From: an uncultured Halioglobus sp. | GTDB lineage: Bacteria; Pseudomonadota; Gammaproteobacteria; Pseudomonadales; Halieaceae | Assembly: GCA_905480565.1 (NCBI GenBank) | Contig: CAJQQW010000404.1 | Span: 1-7,382 of the forward strand | Length of the DNA stretch: 7,382 nt | Direction: 5' to 3' | Shown: positions 1 through 6,073 of the stretch, piece by piece | Layout of the letters: each line of letters starts with the position of its first letter | How positions within the stretch are numbered: the stretch's first letter is position 1 | Translations under genes and position numbers: made by a program | Notes under the pieces: generated by a model | Told to the model about the DNA's origin: nothing | Database searches by the model: none | Seen by the model: only the letters and a program-made list of their open reading frames with translations

Positions 1-52
1 CTATGGGGTGTAGCCGTGCTGACAATTCGAGGGCGCAACGCTTTTATAAACG
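1..52. other. Window edge downstream of the lipoprotein genes, nothing recognised
   Basis: These bases follow the stop codon of the minus-strand lipoprotein. They contain a short direct repeat AACGCT (37-42 and 49-54) but no hairpin with a T run, no tRNA-like fold and no start of a known gene that I can see. Confidence 0.5.
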
Positions 53-646
53 CTAGTGCATCTCCAGGGCGCGCTGTCCCGCAGCACCCGGCGTGCCGCG
101 CTGCTGCAGACCACCTTGTCCCATATCCGGGTTGGAGTTTCTGTTGAGGGCAACCGGAAGGCGTCGCTGCAGTAGACCCAATCCCCACTCGTGCTGCGGC
201 ATGGGTGCAGTCAGGTCGTCTGCATCAACGACGGAGACAAAACCGAATAGGGGCTGAACGCCTTTACCGCCGCCGCCATAGTTATCCCACTCTGACCGGA
301 CGGCAGCGCTCAGTCGGTGCTGTTCATCGAAAGACAGTAGCAAGAAGTTACCCTTTACCCGCATCTCGCCCCAGTCTGCGGTCAGAAACTCGGCGCCCAG
401 TGCGCCAAGGCTGATACCGACAGAATCCTCGCGAATGTGCCAGTACTCCCACGCCATTAAGTAGCCGTTGTCACTGGAAGACAAGCGCATCGGTGGGCCC
501 AGTTGAAGCAGTACTGCTCCCAATGGTGTGCCTTTCTCCGGGACCGCATCCCCTGCTAGCGACATGCCCATGTCCCAGCGCCACTGGGTACATGCACTGA
601 AAAAAGTACAGGCAATTAGAATGAACGCAGTGAGACTAGCCTTCAT
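53..646 (-). CDS. Predicted outer-membrane lipoprotein with BamE/OmlA-like N-terminal segment
   Basis: This encodes a 197-residue protein of unknown function. The N-terminus (K2, hydrophobic stretch 5-18, Cys19) looks like a lipoprotein signal peptide. The lipobox would be FSAC at 16-19, which has an unusual Phe at -3; an alternative LIAC at 10-13 fits the consensus but leaves too short a signal. Mature residue +2 is Thr, so outer-membrane sorting is expected. Residues 41-57 (TPLGAVLLQLGPP followed by MRLS) resemble the helix-turn region of SmpA/OmlA/BamE-fold lipoproteins, and the next segment (61-70) is aromatic-rich. A Gly4 loop lies at 124-127 and the C-terminal ~40 residues are Arg/Gln/Gly-rich and probably disordered. 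The ATG at 646 lies inside the last codons of the upstream lipoprotein gene (11-base overlap ATGAAGGCTAG), so translation is probably coupled; I see no good Shine-Dalgarno of its own. No named family is claimed. Confidence 0.75.
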   Translation of the reverse strand: MKASLTAFILIACTFFSACTQWRWDMGMSLAGDAVPEKGTPLGAVLLQLGPPMRLSSSDNGYLMAWEYWHIREDSVGISLGALGAEFLTADWGEMRVKGNFLLLSFDEQHRLSAAVRSEWDNYGGGGKGVQPLFGFVSVVDADDLTAPMPQHEWGLGLLQRRLPVALNRNSNPDMGQGGLQQRGTPGAAGQRALEMH

Positions 647-998
647 CGGCAGGCTGTATATGCGTCGAGTATTCCATCAATACGTCATCCTCATCGAAGA
701 AAAATACTGCCCTGTCATAGCGAGTATCAATTTTCATACGGTTGTAGAGTATGAGAATCATTCCTTCGCCATCGGAATGTTCGAACAGATAATACAGAAC
801 CGACTCATCGTCCAGGGCGATAACCTGTGATGTTGGGCCCAGTATCGCCAGTACGTCCTGACGCGTGCTTTTACCCCTTTCCAGCGTTTCAGTTGCCGTG
901 TCTTGCCAGCTCACTTCAACGCCGCGTTTGCTTTCAAATTGGACACATCCGCCGAGTAGCGCGATGCTCAGGATGGTGGTCAGACTGAGTGTTTTCAT
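636..998 (-). CDS. Small lipoprotein, SmpA/OmlA (BamE-fold)-like
   Basis: This encodes a 120-residue lipoprotein. A signal peptide at 1-17 ends in a good lipobox, LGGC (15-18), giving a lipidated Cys18 followed by Val, consistent with the outer membrane. The segment ERGKSTRQDVLAILGP (40-55) is the pattern seen in BamE/SmpA/OmlA-fold lipoproteins, where a short helix is followed by an LG(P/x)P turn. It is followed by strand-like segments: SVLYYLFEH at 66-74, MILILYN at 80-86 and RAVFFFDEDDVLMEY at 96-110. BamE itself assists the beta-barrel assembly machine, but this fold occurs in many lipoproteins of other or unknown role, so no gene symbol is given. It is the first gene of a two-gene minus-strand unit with the lipoprotein at 53-646, and is divergent from lipA. 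Confidence 0.8.
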   Translation of the reverse strand: MKTLSLTTILSIALLGGCVQFESKRGVEVSWQDTATETLERGKSTRQDVLAILGPTSQVIALDDESVLYYLFEHSDGEGMILILYNRMKIDTRYDRAVFFFDEDDVLMEYSTHIQPADEG

Positions 999-1034
999 GA
1001 GAGTTGCACTTGGTTATTTGGACTAGGGCTGAAC

Positions 1035-1063
1035 AGAATAGGGTATTTGCCGGTCTGTGGCTA
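1035..1063 (-). promoter_or_regulatory. Possible sigma70 promoter of the two lipoprotein genes
   Basis: On the minus strand, TAGCCA (1058-1063) and TATTCT (1035-1040) are separated by exactly 17 bases, each matching 4 of 6 consensus positions. The predicted transcription start would be near 1028, giving a leader of about 30 bases before the ATG at 998. The match is weak and rests mostly on spacing and position. Confidence 0.3.
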
Positions 1064-1097
1064 TTCTAGCTCCCATCACGTCAGGTTCGACAAAGCT

Positions 1098-1126
1098 TTA
1101 GCAAGGGCGCTGGACTTCGCTATAAT
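1098..1126 (+). promoter_or_regulatory. Sigma70 promoter of lipA
   Basis: A perfect -10 box TATAAT (1121-1126) is preceded, with a 17-base spacer, by TTAGCA (1098-1103; 4 of 6 matches to TTGACA). The predicted start of transcription is near 1133, giving a leader of about 30 bases. The leader contains a small inverted repeat ATGAT-6-ATCAT (1132-1147) whose loop holds AGGA, but that AGGA is too far from the lipA ATG to act as its ribosome binding site. Confidence 0.75.
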
Positions 1127-1162
1127 GGCGGATGATAGGACAATCATTGGTGTACTAGAGAA

Positions 1163-2152
1163 ATGTCTGAGAAAAACCGCATTCCTGCCGCGCAGGTGGG
1201 TAGCGGCGAAAAATTTGTCAGTGAGCGTGGGATTGCAGCGATCAAGGATGGTATCAAAGCAACCGGCGGTGACGCTGCCAGACTTGCTAAGCCCGAATGG
1301 TTGCGAGTGCGATTGCACGGTGGAGCAACTTTTGAAAAAGTTCGCGGTATTGTGCACGAGCACAACCTGGCAACCGTTTGTGAGGAGGCCAAATGCCCCA
1401 ATATGAGCGAGTGCTGGAGTGCGGGCACCGCCACCATAATGCTAATGGGCGACGTGTGTACGCGCGCGTGTCGATTTTGCGCGGTTAATACGGGGAACCC
1501 TGGCGGCTGGCTGGATGCGGAGGAACCTGCCAATGCTGCCCGTTCGGTGAGTTTGATGAAGCTGAAGTATGTGGTTCTTACTTCTGTCAATCGCGATGAT
1601 CTTCCCGACGGGGGTGCAGAACATTACGCCGCTTGTGTGAGGCGGGTGCGCGAGGAAAATCCTGATACAGCGGTTGAGGCTCTCACCCCGGATTTTCTTG
1701 GAAACCTCGCCGATGTCGAGGCGGTGGTTGATTCAGGCATTGCTGTATTCGCGCAAAATATTGAGACCGTAGAGCGACTCACTCATCCGGTAAGAGATCC
1801 GCGTGCAGGGTATCGCCAGACGCTGGACGTGTTGGCCCACGCGAAGCAATATGCTCCCGACGTATTGACCAAGACCAGTCTTATGCTCGGCCTCGGCGAG
1901 ACCGAGGAAGAGATTCGTGACTGTATGGATGACTTGCGTGCTGCCTCTGTTGATATATTAACACTCGGTCAGTACCTGCAGCCTACGCGCAACCACTCGC
2001 CGATCGATCGCTATGTAACGCCCGAGCAATTTGAAATGTATCGTAATTGGGGCCTTGGTAAGGGTTTTCTTGAGGTCGTTTCCGGTGTATTGGTTCGCTC
2101 CAGCTATCGCGCAGAGCAGGTGCTCGCGAAGAACAACGTGGGCCTGTCGTAG
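1163..2152 (+). CDS. lipA: Lipoyl synthase (radical SAM), LIAS-like subtype
   Basis: LipA inserts two sulfur atoms at C6 and C8 of the protein-bound octanoyl group, making lipoyl cofactor for 2-oxoacid dehydrogenases and the glycine cleavage system; it is cytosolic. At 329 residues it has the usual length. The auxiliary 4Fe-4S cluster motif C73-x4-C78-x5-C84 is present, as is the radical SAM motif C99-x3-C103-x2-C106, and the terminal RSSY (312-315) supplies the serine ligand of the auxiliary cluster. Other family blocks are [11 protein letters not shown] (144-154), MLGLGET (241-247) and [11 protein letters not shown] (266-276). Wording such as [19 protein letters not shown] and [13 protein letters not shown] is closer to mitochondrial LIAS than to E. 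coli LipA as I remember them. Residue 198 is Gln where the E. coli and human enzymes have His (HNxETV motif). The ATG follows a strong promoter, but the ribosome site (GAG only 2 bases away) is poor. No lipB is adjacent; a PLP enzyme gene follows after 20 bases. Confidence 0.97.
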   Translation: MSEKNRIPAAQVGSGEKFVSERGIAAIKDGIKATGGDAARLAKPEWLRVRLHGGATFEKVRGIVHEHNLATVCEEAKCPNMSECWSAGTATIMLMGDVCTRACRFCAVNTGNPGGWLDAEEPANAARSVSLMKLKYVVLTSVNRDDLPDGGAEHYAACVRRVREENPDTAVEALTPDFLGNLADVEAVVDSGIAVFAQNIETVERLTHPVRDPRAGYRQTLDVLAHAKQYAPDVLTKTSLMLGLGETEEEIRDCMDDLRAASVDILTLGQYLQPTRNHSPIDRYVTPEQFEMYRNWGLGKGFLEVVSGVLVRSSYRAEQVLAKNNVGLS

Positions 2153-2172
2153 ACCTCCTCGCACAGCCCCCG

Positions 2173-3069
2173 GTGCAGGGCTTGCGACCGGAGCCCGTAT
2201 TAGGCGTCTCGCTAGAGGGTATATCGTTGCTGCGCCTCGATCAGTCGGCTGATCTGGCGCCGGGCAATAAACGGTACAAACTGGAAGGTTTTCTGGAGCA
2301 GGCGCGGCGTAGGGGTGTTAAACGGCTGCTGAGTTTCGGCGGAGCCTGGTCAAACCACCTGCACGCGCTGGCCGCAGTCGGTGCTGATCAGGGGTTTGAA
2401 ACGGTGGGACTGGTGCGCGGTGAAGCCCACGAATTGAATTCGCCTACTCTGCAGGATGCTCGCCGCTGGGGTATGCGAGTTGTGGCGCTTGGCCGGAGTC
2501 AGTTTCGGTTGCGTAACGACTCCCTTTTCCAGCAGCAGCTGGTGGCCGAATACTCCCCGTGTCTCCTGATCCCGGAGGGGGGTGCAGGTCCTCCCGGTGT
2601 GCATGGATGCATTGCCATCGCTGATACAGTCCGCAGGCTCGGTAGGGGGGCACGACGCATCGTATTGCCCGTGGGCACGGGAACAACCATGGCAGGTATA
2701 GTAGCGGGCCTCGATAATACGTTCGAGGTGATTGGGGTTGCCAGCATGAAGGGGGCGGTTGATCTCGAGGGCCGTATAGCGGGTCTGCTCGATCTGATGA
2801 CACCTGGCGATCACGCGCGCTGGCGCATTGACCATGGTCATCATTGCGGAGGTTTCGCCCGGGTGAACTCATCGCTCAGGGCGTTCATGCTGGCGTTTGA
2901 AGCTGTGCAGGATGTGCCTTTGGATCCGGTCTACACGGGCAAAATGATGCTGGCATTGCATACAGCATGCCAGCGTGGTGAGCTTCATGGGAGATCTACT
3001 ACGTTGGCCATTCACACCGGTGGTCTGCAAGGTCGTCGAGGGTATGAGTGGCTGGGTGGTATAAGTTAG
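2173..3069 (+). CDS. PLP-dependent enzyme, D-cysteine desulfhydrase/ACC deaminase family (desulfhydrase-like active site)
   Basis: This is a fold-type II (tryptophan synthase beta-like) PLP enzyme of 298 residues, somewhat shorter than characterised relatives (~330). GNKRYKL (31-37) holds the Schiff-base lysine K33. SFGGAWSNH (54-62) follows at the family spacing, with S60 exactly 27 residues after K33, as K51 and S78 are spaced in Pseudomonas ACC deaminase. IPEGG (133-137) and the phosphate-binding loop PVGTGTTMAG (166-175) follow. VYTGK (253-257) and IHTGG (280-284) place Thr255 and Thr282 where ACC deaminase has Glu295 and Leu322 (again 27 apart). Loss of that Glu/Leu pair argues against ACC deaminase and for a D-cysteine desulfhydrase-like activity (D-cysteine to pyruvate, sulfide and ammonia), though the substrate is not proven. 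The GTG start is the first ATG/GTG/TTG in frame after 2091. It lacks a clear Shine-Dalgarno and sits 20 bases after the lipA stop, suggesting translational coupling. Confidence 0.85.
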   Translation: MQGLRPEPVLGVSLEGISLLRLDQSADLAPGNKRYKLEGFLEQARRRGVKRLLSFGGAWSNHLHALAAVGADQGFETVGLVRGEAHELNSPTLQDARRWGMRVVALGRSQFRLRNDSLFQQQLVAEYSPCLLIPEGGAGPPGVHGCIAIADTVRRLGRGARRIVLPVGTGTTMAGIVAGLDNTFEVIGVASMKGAVDLEGRIAGLLDLMTPGDHARWRIDHGHHCGGFARVNSSLRAFMLAFEAVQDVPLDPVYTGKMMLALHTACQRGELHGRSTTLAIHTGGLQGRRGYEWLGGIS

Positions 3070-3070
3070 G

Positions 3071-3094
3071 GCTGTGCCCCAGGACATAGCTTTT
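3071..3094 (+). terminator. Likely rho-independent terminator of the lipA-PLP enzyme unit
   Basis: A stem of six pairs, GCTGTG (3071-3076) with CATAGC (3085-3090), including one G-U pair, has an 8-base loop and is followed directly by TTTT (3091-3094). It begins right after the stop codon and lies between two converging genes. The short T run makes it a weak terminator; on the other strand no T run follows. Confidence 0.5.
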
Positions 3095-5172
3095 CAGATG
3101 TCACCGAACTGATAATTCAGTTGCACATAGGCACCTCGAGGTTGACCTACGAAATAGCGGTAGTTACCAAAACCGAAGTCTGCTCGTTCCGCGTAGTCTT
3201 CATCCAGCAAGTTGGTGAGTCTCAGGCCGGCTGAAAGACGCGTCGTTAGGTCGGCAGTGATGCGCAGGTTGAATAGGGAGTGGCCGTTGTAGCGATGCTC
3301 GTTTTGGGGTTCCAGATAGTAAGAATCCATATACACCCATTCCAGTTCTGCCTTGGATTGACGCCCGGCAATCGCAGAAAGGTCCCAGCCAAGTCTGGCA
3401 CTACCGAAGATATTGGGTGAGGTGTCGATATCGTTGCCCTTGATATCCCTGCTGCCGCCACCCAGCAGCATCACACGACTGTCGTAGGTGTGGCTGGCTA
3501 CATTGGCATCAACAGCCGCCGACCAGTGTTCACTGATCTGGTAGTCGAGCCCCAGTTCAACGCCATAATGCCGTGTTTTGGCGCCGCTGACGTTCTGCCG
3601 GTCTGCATCCTGAAAGATGACGTCGTCCTTGTTCATATAATAGCCAGCGAGGTCGTAGCGTAAGCGATCCTGCAAATAACCCCTGAAACCGAGTTCGATG
3701 TTATCGAGTTTTTCGGAGTCCAGGTCAGCGCTTTGCTGGCCAGCTTGCAAACGATATAGCTCAGCTGCTTGCGGGGCGCGATAACCCCGCGCGATGCGAA
3801 AGTAAGTGACATGATCTTCATGCAGGTTGTAGCTGACGCCGGCGTTAAGAGACCATTCGGTAAAATCGTCGTCCCGGTCAGCTGGGCGGTAGAACCGGCA
3901 GTTATCTGCATCAGGGCCACAGGCGCTGCCGTCTGTTGCATGATTATCATAGTCGTACTTCGTGTATTCAACTCGAATGCCGCCACCCAGCTCCCAATTC
4001 GAGTCGAACTGCGTGCGTAATTGGGTATAGGCTGCCGCGACAGTCGCGTCTACTGTGTAGTCATAGTGGATGCCTGCTGGCATATTAGGGCTGAAGGGTT
4101 CTTGTTGGGTTTCTTTCAGAGAGGCATCGGTGTATTCCAGGTCGACACCGTTGATCCATCGCAGGCTGTCTGCATCGGTATTGATATGAGCTCTCAATCC
4201 GATACTGCTGTGGTCGTTCTTTTCGGTGGGCTGCCATGGCAGGAAGTGCATCAAAAACTTCATTTTGTTGGCGCGCAAGTAAGGCGTGAAAACCAGCGTA
4301 TTTTTATCGTCAAGTGATGTGCTGGCGGCTGTGTAAAATCGCAGGGACCAGGGTTTGCGGTATGCCTCGGGGTTCGGGTTTTCTTTCTTGAGATCACCAT
4401 CCTTGTAGGCGTTAAAACCCTGAATATACCCAGCGGTGTTCTGATCGAGGTTGGCGCCGTCGAGCACCGAACGAATATTCCAGTCATTACCACCGTAGTC
4501 GTGCCTCAGAGTGACTTTTTGCTGGTCGTAACCCGAGCTCTTTTTATATCCGCCATCGTGCGTGACGTTGGCATTGAAACTGATGCCGTGGCGTCCCGTG
4601 GTATCGCTATAGCGATACTTGCCGCGCAGGTACTCGTAGGGGCCTCCCTCTAATGACAAACGGTTATCCAGTTGTGTGGAGGGCGGCGCGCTGATCACAT
4701 TGATCACGCCATGCATTGCGTTAGAGCCGAACAGCGCGGTCGAGGGGCCGCGTAACACCTCTATGCGTCCCGCTTGTTCGAAATTAGCGTCAAATAATTG
4801 GTTGATATTGCAGAACCCCGGCGCTCTTAAACTGATGCCATCGGCCGCCGTCAGAAAAGCACCACAGCCGCCGGCGCCGGTTAATACCGGAGAGCGCAGC
4901 GAGATAAGACTTTCCTGTCCGTTGCCCCGACTTATCCAGGCGCCTGGCACGCGCTGCATGATCTCGTTAATATGGATCGCATCAACCAATGCAAGCGCTT
5001 CGCGATCTACTGTGGACCAGGCCAGTGGCATTGTCAGTGCGTTTTCTGTCAACCGGTTGGCGGTGACCAAAACATCTTCCTGCACCGGTGTGTTGCTCAG
5101 TGCGGGTCCGTGATAGGCAAGAAGTGGCAGCAGGGTGACCCACAGGGTCAGCCGGGTGCGTGATGTTTGCAT
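3094..5172 (-). CDS. TonB-dependent outer-membrane receptor, substrate unknown
   Basis: This 692-residue receptor imports a scarce ligand (siderophore, heme, vitamin or glycan) across the outer membrane using TonB energy. Residues 1-26 are a signal peptide (basic start, hydrophobic 9-20, cleavage likely after ALS-26). A TonB-box-like stretch QEDVLVTANR (31-40) is followed by a plug domain with RVPGAW (74-79), SLRSP (91-95) and IEVLRGPSTALFGSNAMHGVINVIS (137-161), then a 22-strand barrel region ending in YQFGDI. The plug carries a Cys pair (C103, C121) seen in many gammaproteobacterial receptors, and a second pair (C418, C425) brackets an Asp-rich probable surface loop. A longer reading begins at 5319, but those 49 extra residues are Arg-rich and not signal-like, and that start lies upstream of the promoter at 5203-5231, so the ATG at 5172 is preferred. 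The aromatic residue that normally ends such barrels is followed by three extra residues (GDI). The substrate cannot be told from sequence alone. Confidence 0.93.
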   Translation of the reverse strand: MQTSRTRLTLWVTLLPLLAYHGPALSNTPVQEDVLVTANRLTENALTMPLAWSTVDREALALVDAIHINEIMQRVPGAWISRGNGQESLISLRSPVLTGAGGCGAFLTAADGISLRAPGFCNINQLFDANFEQAGRIEVLRGPSTALFGSNAMHGVINVISAPPSTQLDNRLSLEGGPYEYLRGKYRYSDTTGRHGISFNANVTHDGGYKKSSGYDQQKVTLRHDYGGNDWNIRSVLDGANLDQNTAGYIQGFNAYKDGDLKKENPNPEAYRKPWSLRFYTAASTSLDDKNTLVFTPYLRANKMKFLMHFLPWQPTEKNDHSSIGLRAHINTDADSLRWINGVDLEYTDASLKETQQEPFSPNMPAGIHYDYTVDATVAAAYTQLRTQFDSNWELGGGIRVEYTKYDYDNHATDGSACGPDADNCRFYRPADRDDDFTEWSLNAGVSYNLHEDHVTYFRIARGYRAPQAAELYRLQAGQQSADLDSEKLDNIELGFRGYLQDRLRYDLAGYYMNKDDVIFQDADRQNVSGAKTRHYGVELGLDYQISEHWSAAVDANVASHTYDSRVMLLGGGSRDIKGNDIDTSPNIFGSARLGWDLSAIAGRQSKAELEWVYMDSYYLEPQNEHRYNGHSLFNLRITADLTTRLSAGLRLTNLLDEDYAERADFGFGNYRYFVGQPRGAYVQLNYQFGDI

Positions 5173-5202
5173 ACTACAGTCTCTGAATATCTTCGAGGCT
5201 GG

Positions 5203-5231
5203 ATTGTATCGGATATAGCTGGTTATCCCAA
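5203..5231 (-). promoter_or_regulatory. Sigma70 promoter of the TonB-dependent receptor, with dyad in the spacer
   Basis: On the minus strand, TTGGGA (5226-5231; 4 of 6) and TACAAT (5203-5208; 5 of 6) are exactly 17 bases apart. The start of transcription would be near 5196, giving a leader of about 24 bases with AGAG about 8 bases before the ATG at 5172. A perfect inverted repeat GGATA-8-TATCC (5211-5228) lies in the spacer and overlaps the -35 box, a typical repressor position. It is not a recognisable Fur box. Confidence 0.65.
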
Positions 5232-5284
5232 AGTCGAGTAGCGAGCGCCTTAGCAGCCGCGCTAGCAGAGCCGGGATAATTCGG

Positions 5285-5303
5285 TATACTCGCGATATTC
5301 GCG
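5285..5303 (+). promoter_or_regulatory. Possible -10 box and operator-like dyad of the DUF3313 lipoprotein gene
   Basis: TATACT (5285-5290) matches 5 of 6 -10 positions, but no good -35 box stands at 16-18 bases (best CTAGCA, 3 of 6). Immediately after it is a perfect inverted repeat CGCGA-TAT-TCGCG (5291-5303), covering the predicted start site near 5297. The absence of a -35 box suggests weak or activator-dependent transcription. Confidence 0.35.
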
Positions 5304-5325
5304 GGATGTTCTCCGACATCTCGTG
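5300..5325 (+). promoter_or_regulatory. Leader stem-loop upstream of the DUF3313 lipoprotein gene
   Basis: Bases 5300-5309 pair with 5316-5325 in a ten-pair RNA stem, eight Watson-Crick and two G-U, closing a six-base loop TCTCCG. No T run follows, so it is not a terminator. If transcription starts near 5297 the hairpin sits at the very 5' end of the mRNA, a position known to protect transcripts such as ompA from decay. The gene's ribosome binding site (AGGA at 5341-5344) stays free. Confidence 0.5.
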
Positions 5326-5351
5326 CGACCTATCTTACGAAGGAAGCGTCC

Positions 5352-6044
5352 ATGTTTAGACTATGTTCATTACCGGTAATATGTGCCGTAGTTGTGCTCG
5401 GTGGTTGTGCTCAGGCTGAGCAGCGTAAGGTCACGGCACCGGAACGTGGCGATGCCGCTTATTTAAAAGGTGTGGATACCCGATCTGACGAACTGTATGT
5501 AAAAGCGGATACACCGGGTGAGGCCATGCACTATCGCAAGGTGTATATCGCTCAGGCCGATCTGGATGACATAAGCGTTATCCCCGCCGAGGGCAATAAC
5601 CTTGATGACGACTGGATAATTGAGGATTCAGAAGTAGTGGTCATGCAGGACGCCATTAACAGAGAATTCACTGCCACCCTGAGCTTCCAGTCAGCCTACA
5701 CCGTCGTGGATAGTCCTGAGGATGCAGAGATTATTTTGAATACCACTGTGGTTGCTATTCATCCAAATGAAACATTCGAGGAAGTGGCGGCGGGTGCTCG
5801 TCCCAGTGGTTCGATCACCGCCAGTCTGGCGCTGGTGGATGCCAGTACAGGGAGGGTGATGGTGCGTTCTGTAGACACCCGTTCGACGGACAATATATGG
5901 GCGTTTAATCAGTTGGAGAATCAGGATGCCGCTGTGGACGCAATTTTTCGCGCCTGGGGCAATAGCATTCGCCGTGGCATGTTGGCACTGCAGGGCCGCA
6001 GCAGCGATCCTCTTGCGCCTGTGTTACAGCTCAAGCAGCAGTAG
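5352..6044 (+). CDS. DUF3313-like outer-membrane lipoprotein
   Basis: This encodes a 230-residue lipoprotein. The signal peptide ends in lipobox LGGC (16-19), with Cys19 as the lipidated residue and Ala at +2, consistent with outer-membrane sorting. The body resembles the DUF3313 family from memory: a YRKVYIAQADL block (61-71), a strand-rich middle with AEIILNTTVVAI (125-136), and a LVDASTGRVMVRSVDTRS block (161-178) that looks like the family's 'lvDa.tG..l...D' signature. A final AWGNSIRRGML (201-211) helix follows. The region 81-93 is notably acidic. Function is unknown; DUF3313 lipoproteins are thought to act in the cell envelope. The start is well supported by AGGA 7 bases upstream of ATG. 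The gene is divergent from the TonB-dependent receptor with separate promoters and is convergent with the hemoglobin gene, 29 bases apart. Confidence 0.8.
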   Translation: MFRLCSLPVICAVVVLGGCAQAEQRKVTAPERGDAAYLKGVDTRSDELYVKADTPGEAMHYRKVYIAQADLDDISVIPAEGNNLDDDWIIEDSEVVVMQDAINREFTATLSFQSAYTVVDSPEDAEIILNTTVVAIHPNETFEEVAAGARPSGSITASLALVDASTGRVMVRSVDTRSTDNIWAFNQLENQDAAVDAIFRAWGNSIRRGMLALQGRSSDPLAPVLQLKQQ

Positions 6045-6073
6045 AGCGATAATGCTGTGTCTTTACGCCGGGG

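Noticed and set aside
37..54. Direct repeat AACGCT as an attachment site or repeat element
   Set aside because: Two six-base copies at 12-base spacing can easily arise by chance and no mobile gene is nearby.
1047..1624. Open frames on both strands over the start of lipA
   Set aside because: They overlap the well-supported lipA and its promoter, and their translations look like chance sequence.
2350..2872. Long minus-strand open frames opposite the PLP enzyme
   Set aside because: They overlap a gene with clear catalytic motifs, have no family resemblance, and no promoter or ribosome site was seen.
2173..3069. Annotation as ACC deaminase
   Set aside because: The Glu and Leu typical of ACC deaminase are both Thr at the aligned positions.
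3769..5163. Plus-strand open frames opposite the receptor
   Set aside because: They are antisense shadows of a gene with conserved plug and barrel sequence.
5209..5228. Fur box in the receptor promoter
   Set aside because: GATAA occurs at one end, but the rest of the 19-base consensus does not match.
5173..5319. N-terminal extension of the receptor reading frame
   Set aside because: It is Arg-rich, not signal-like, and lies upstream of the receptor's own promoter.
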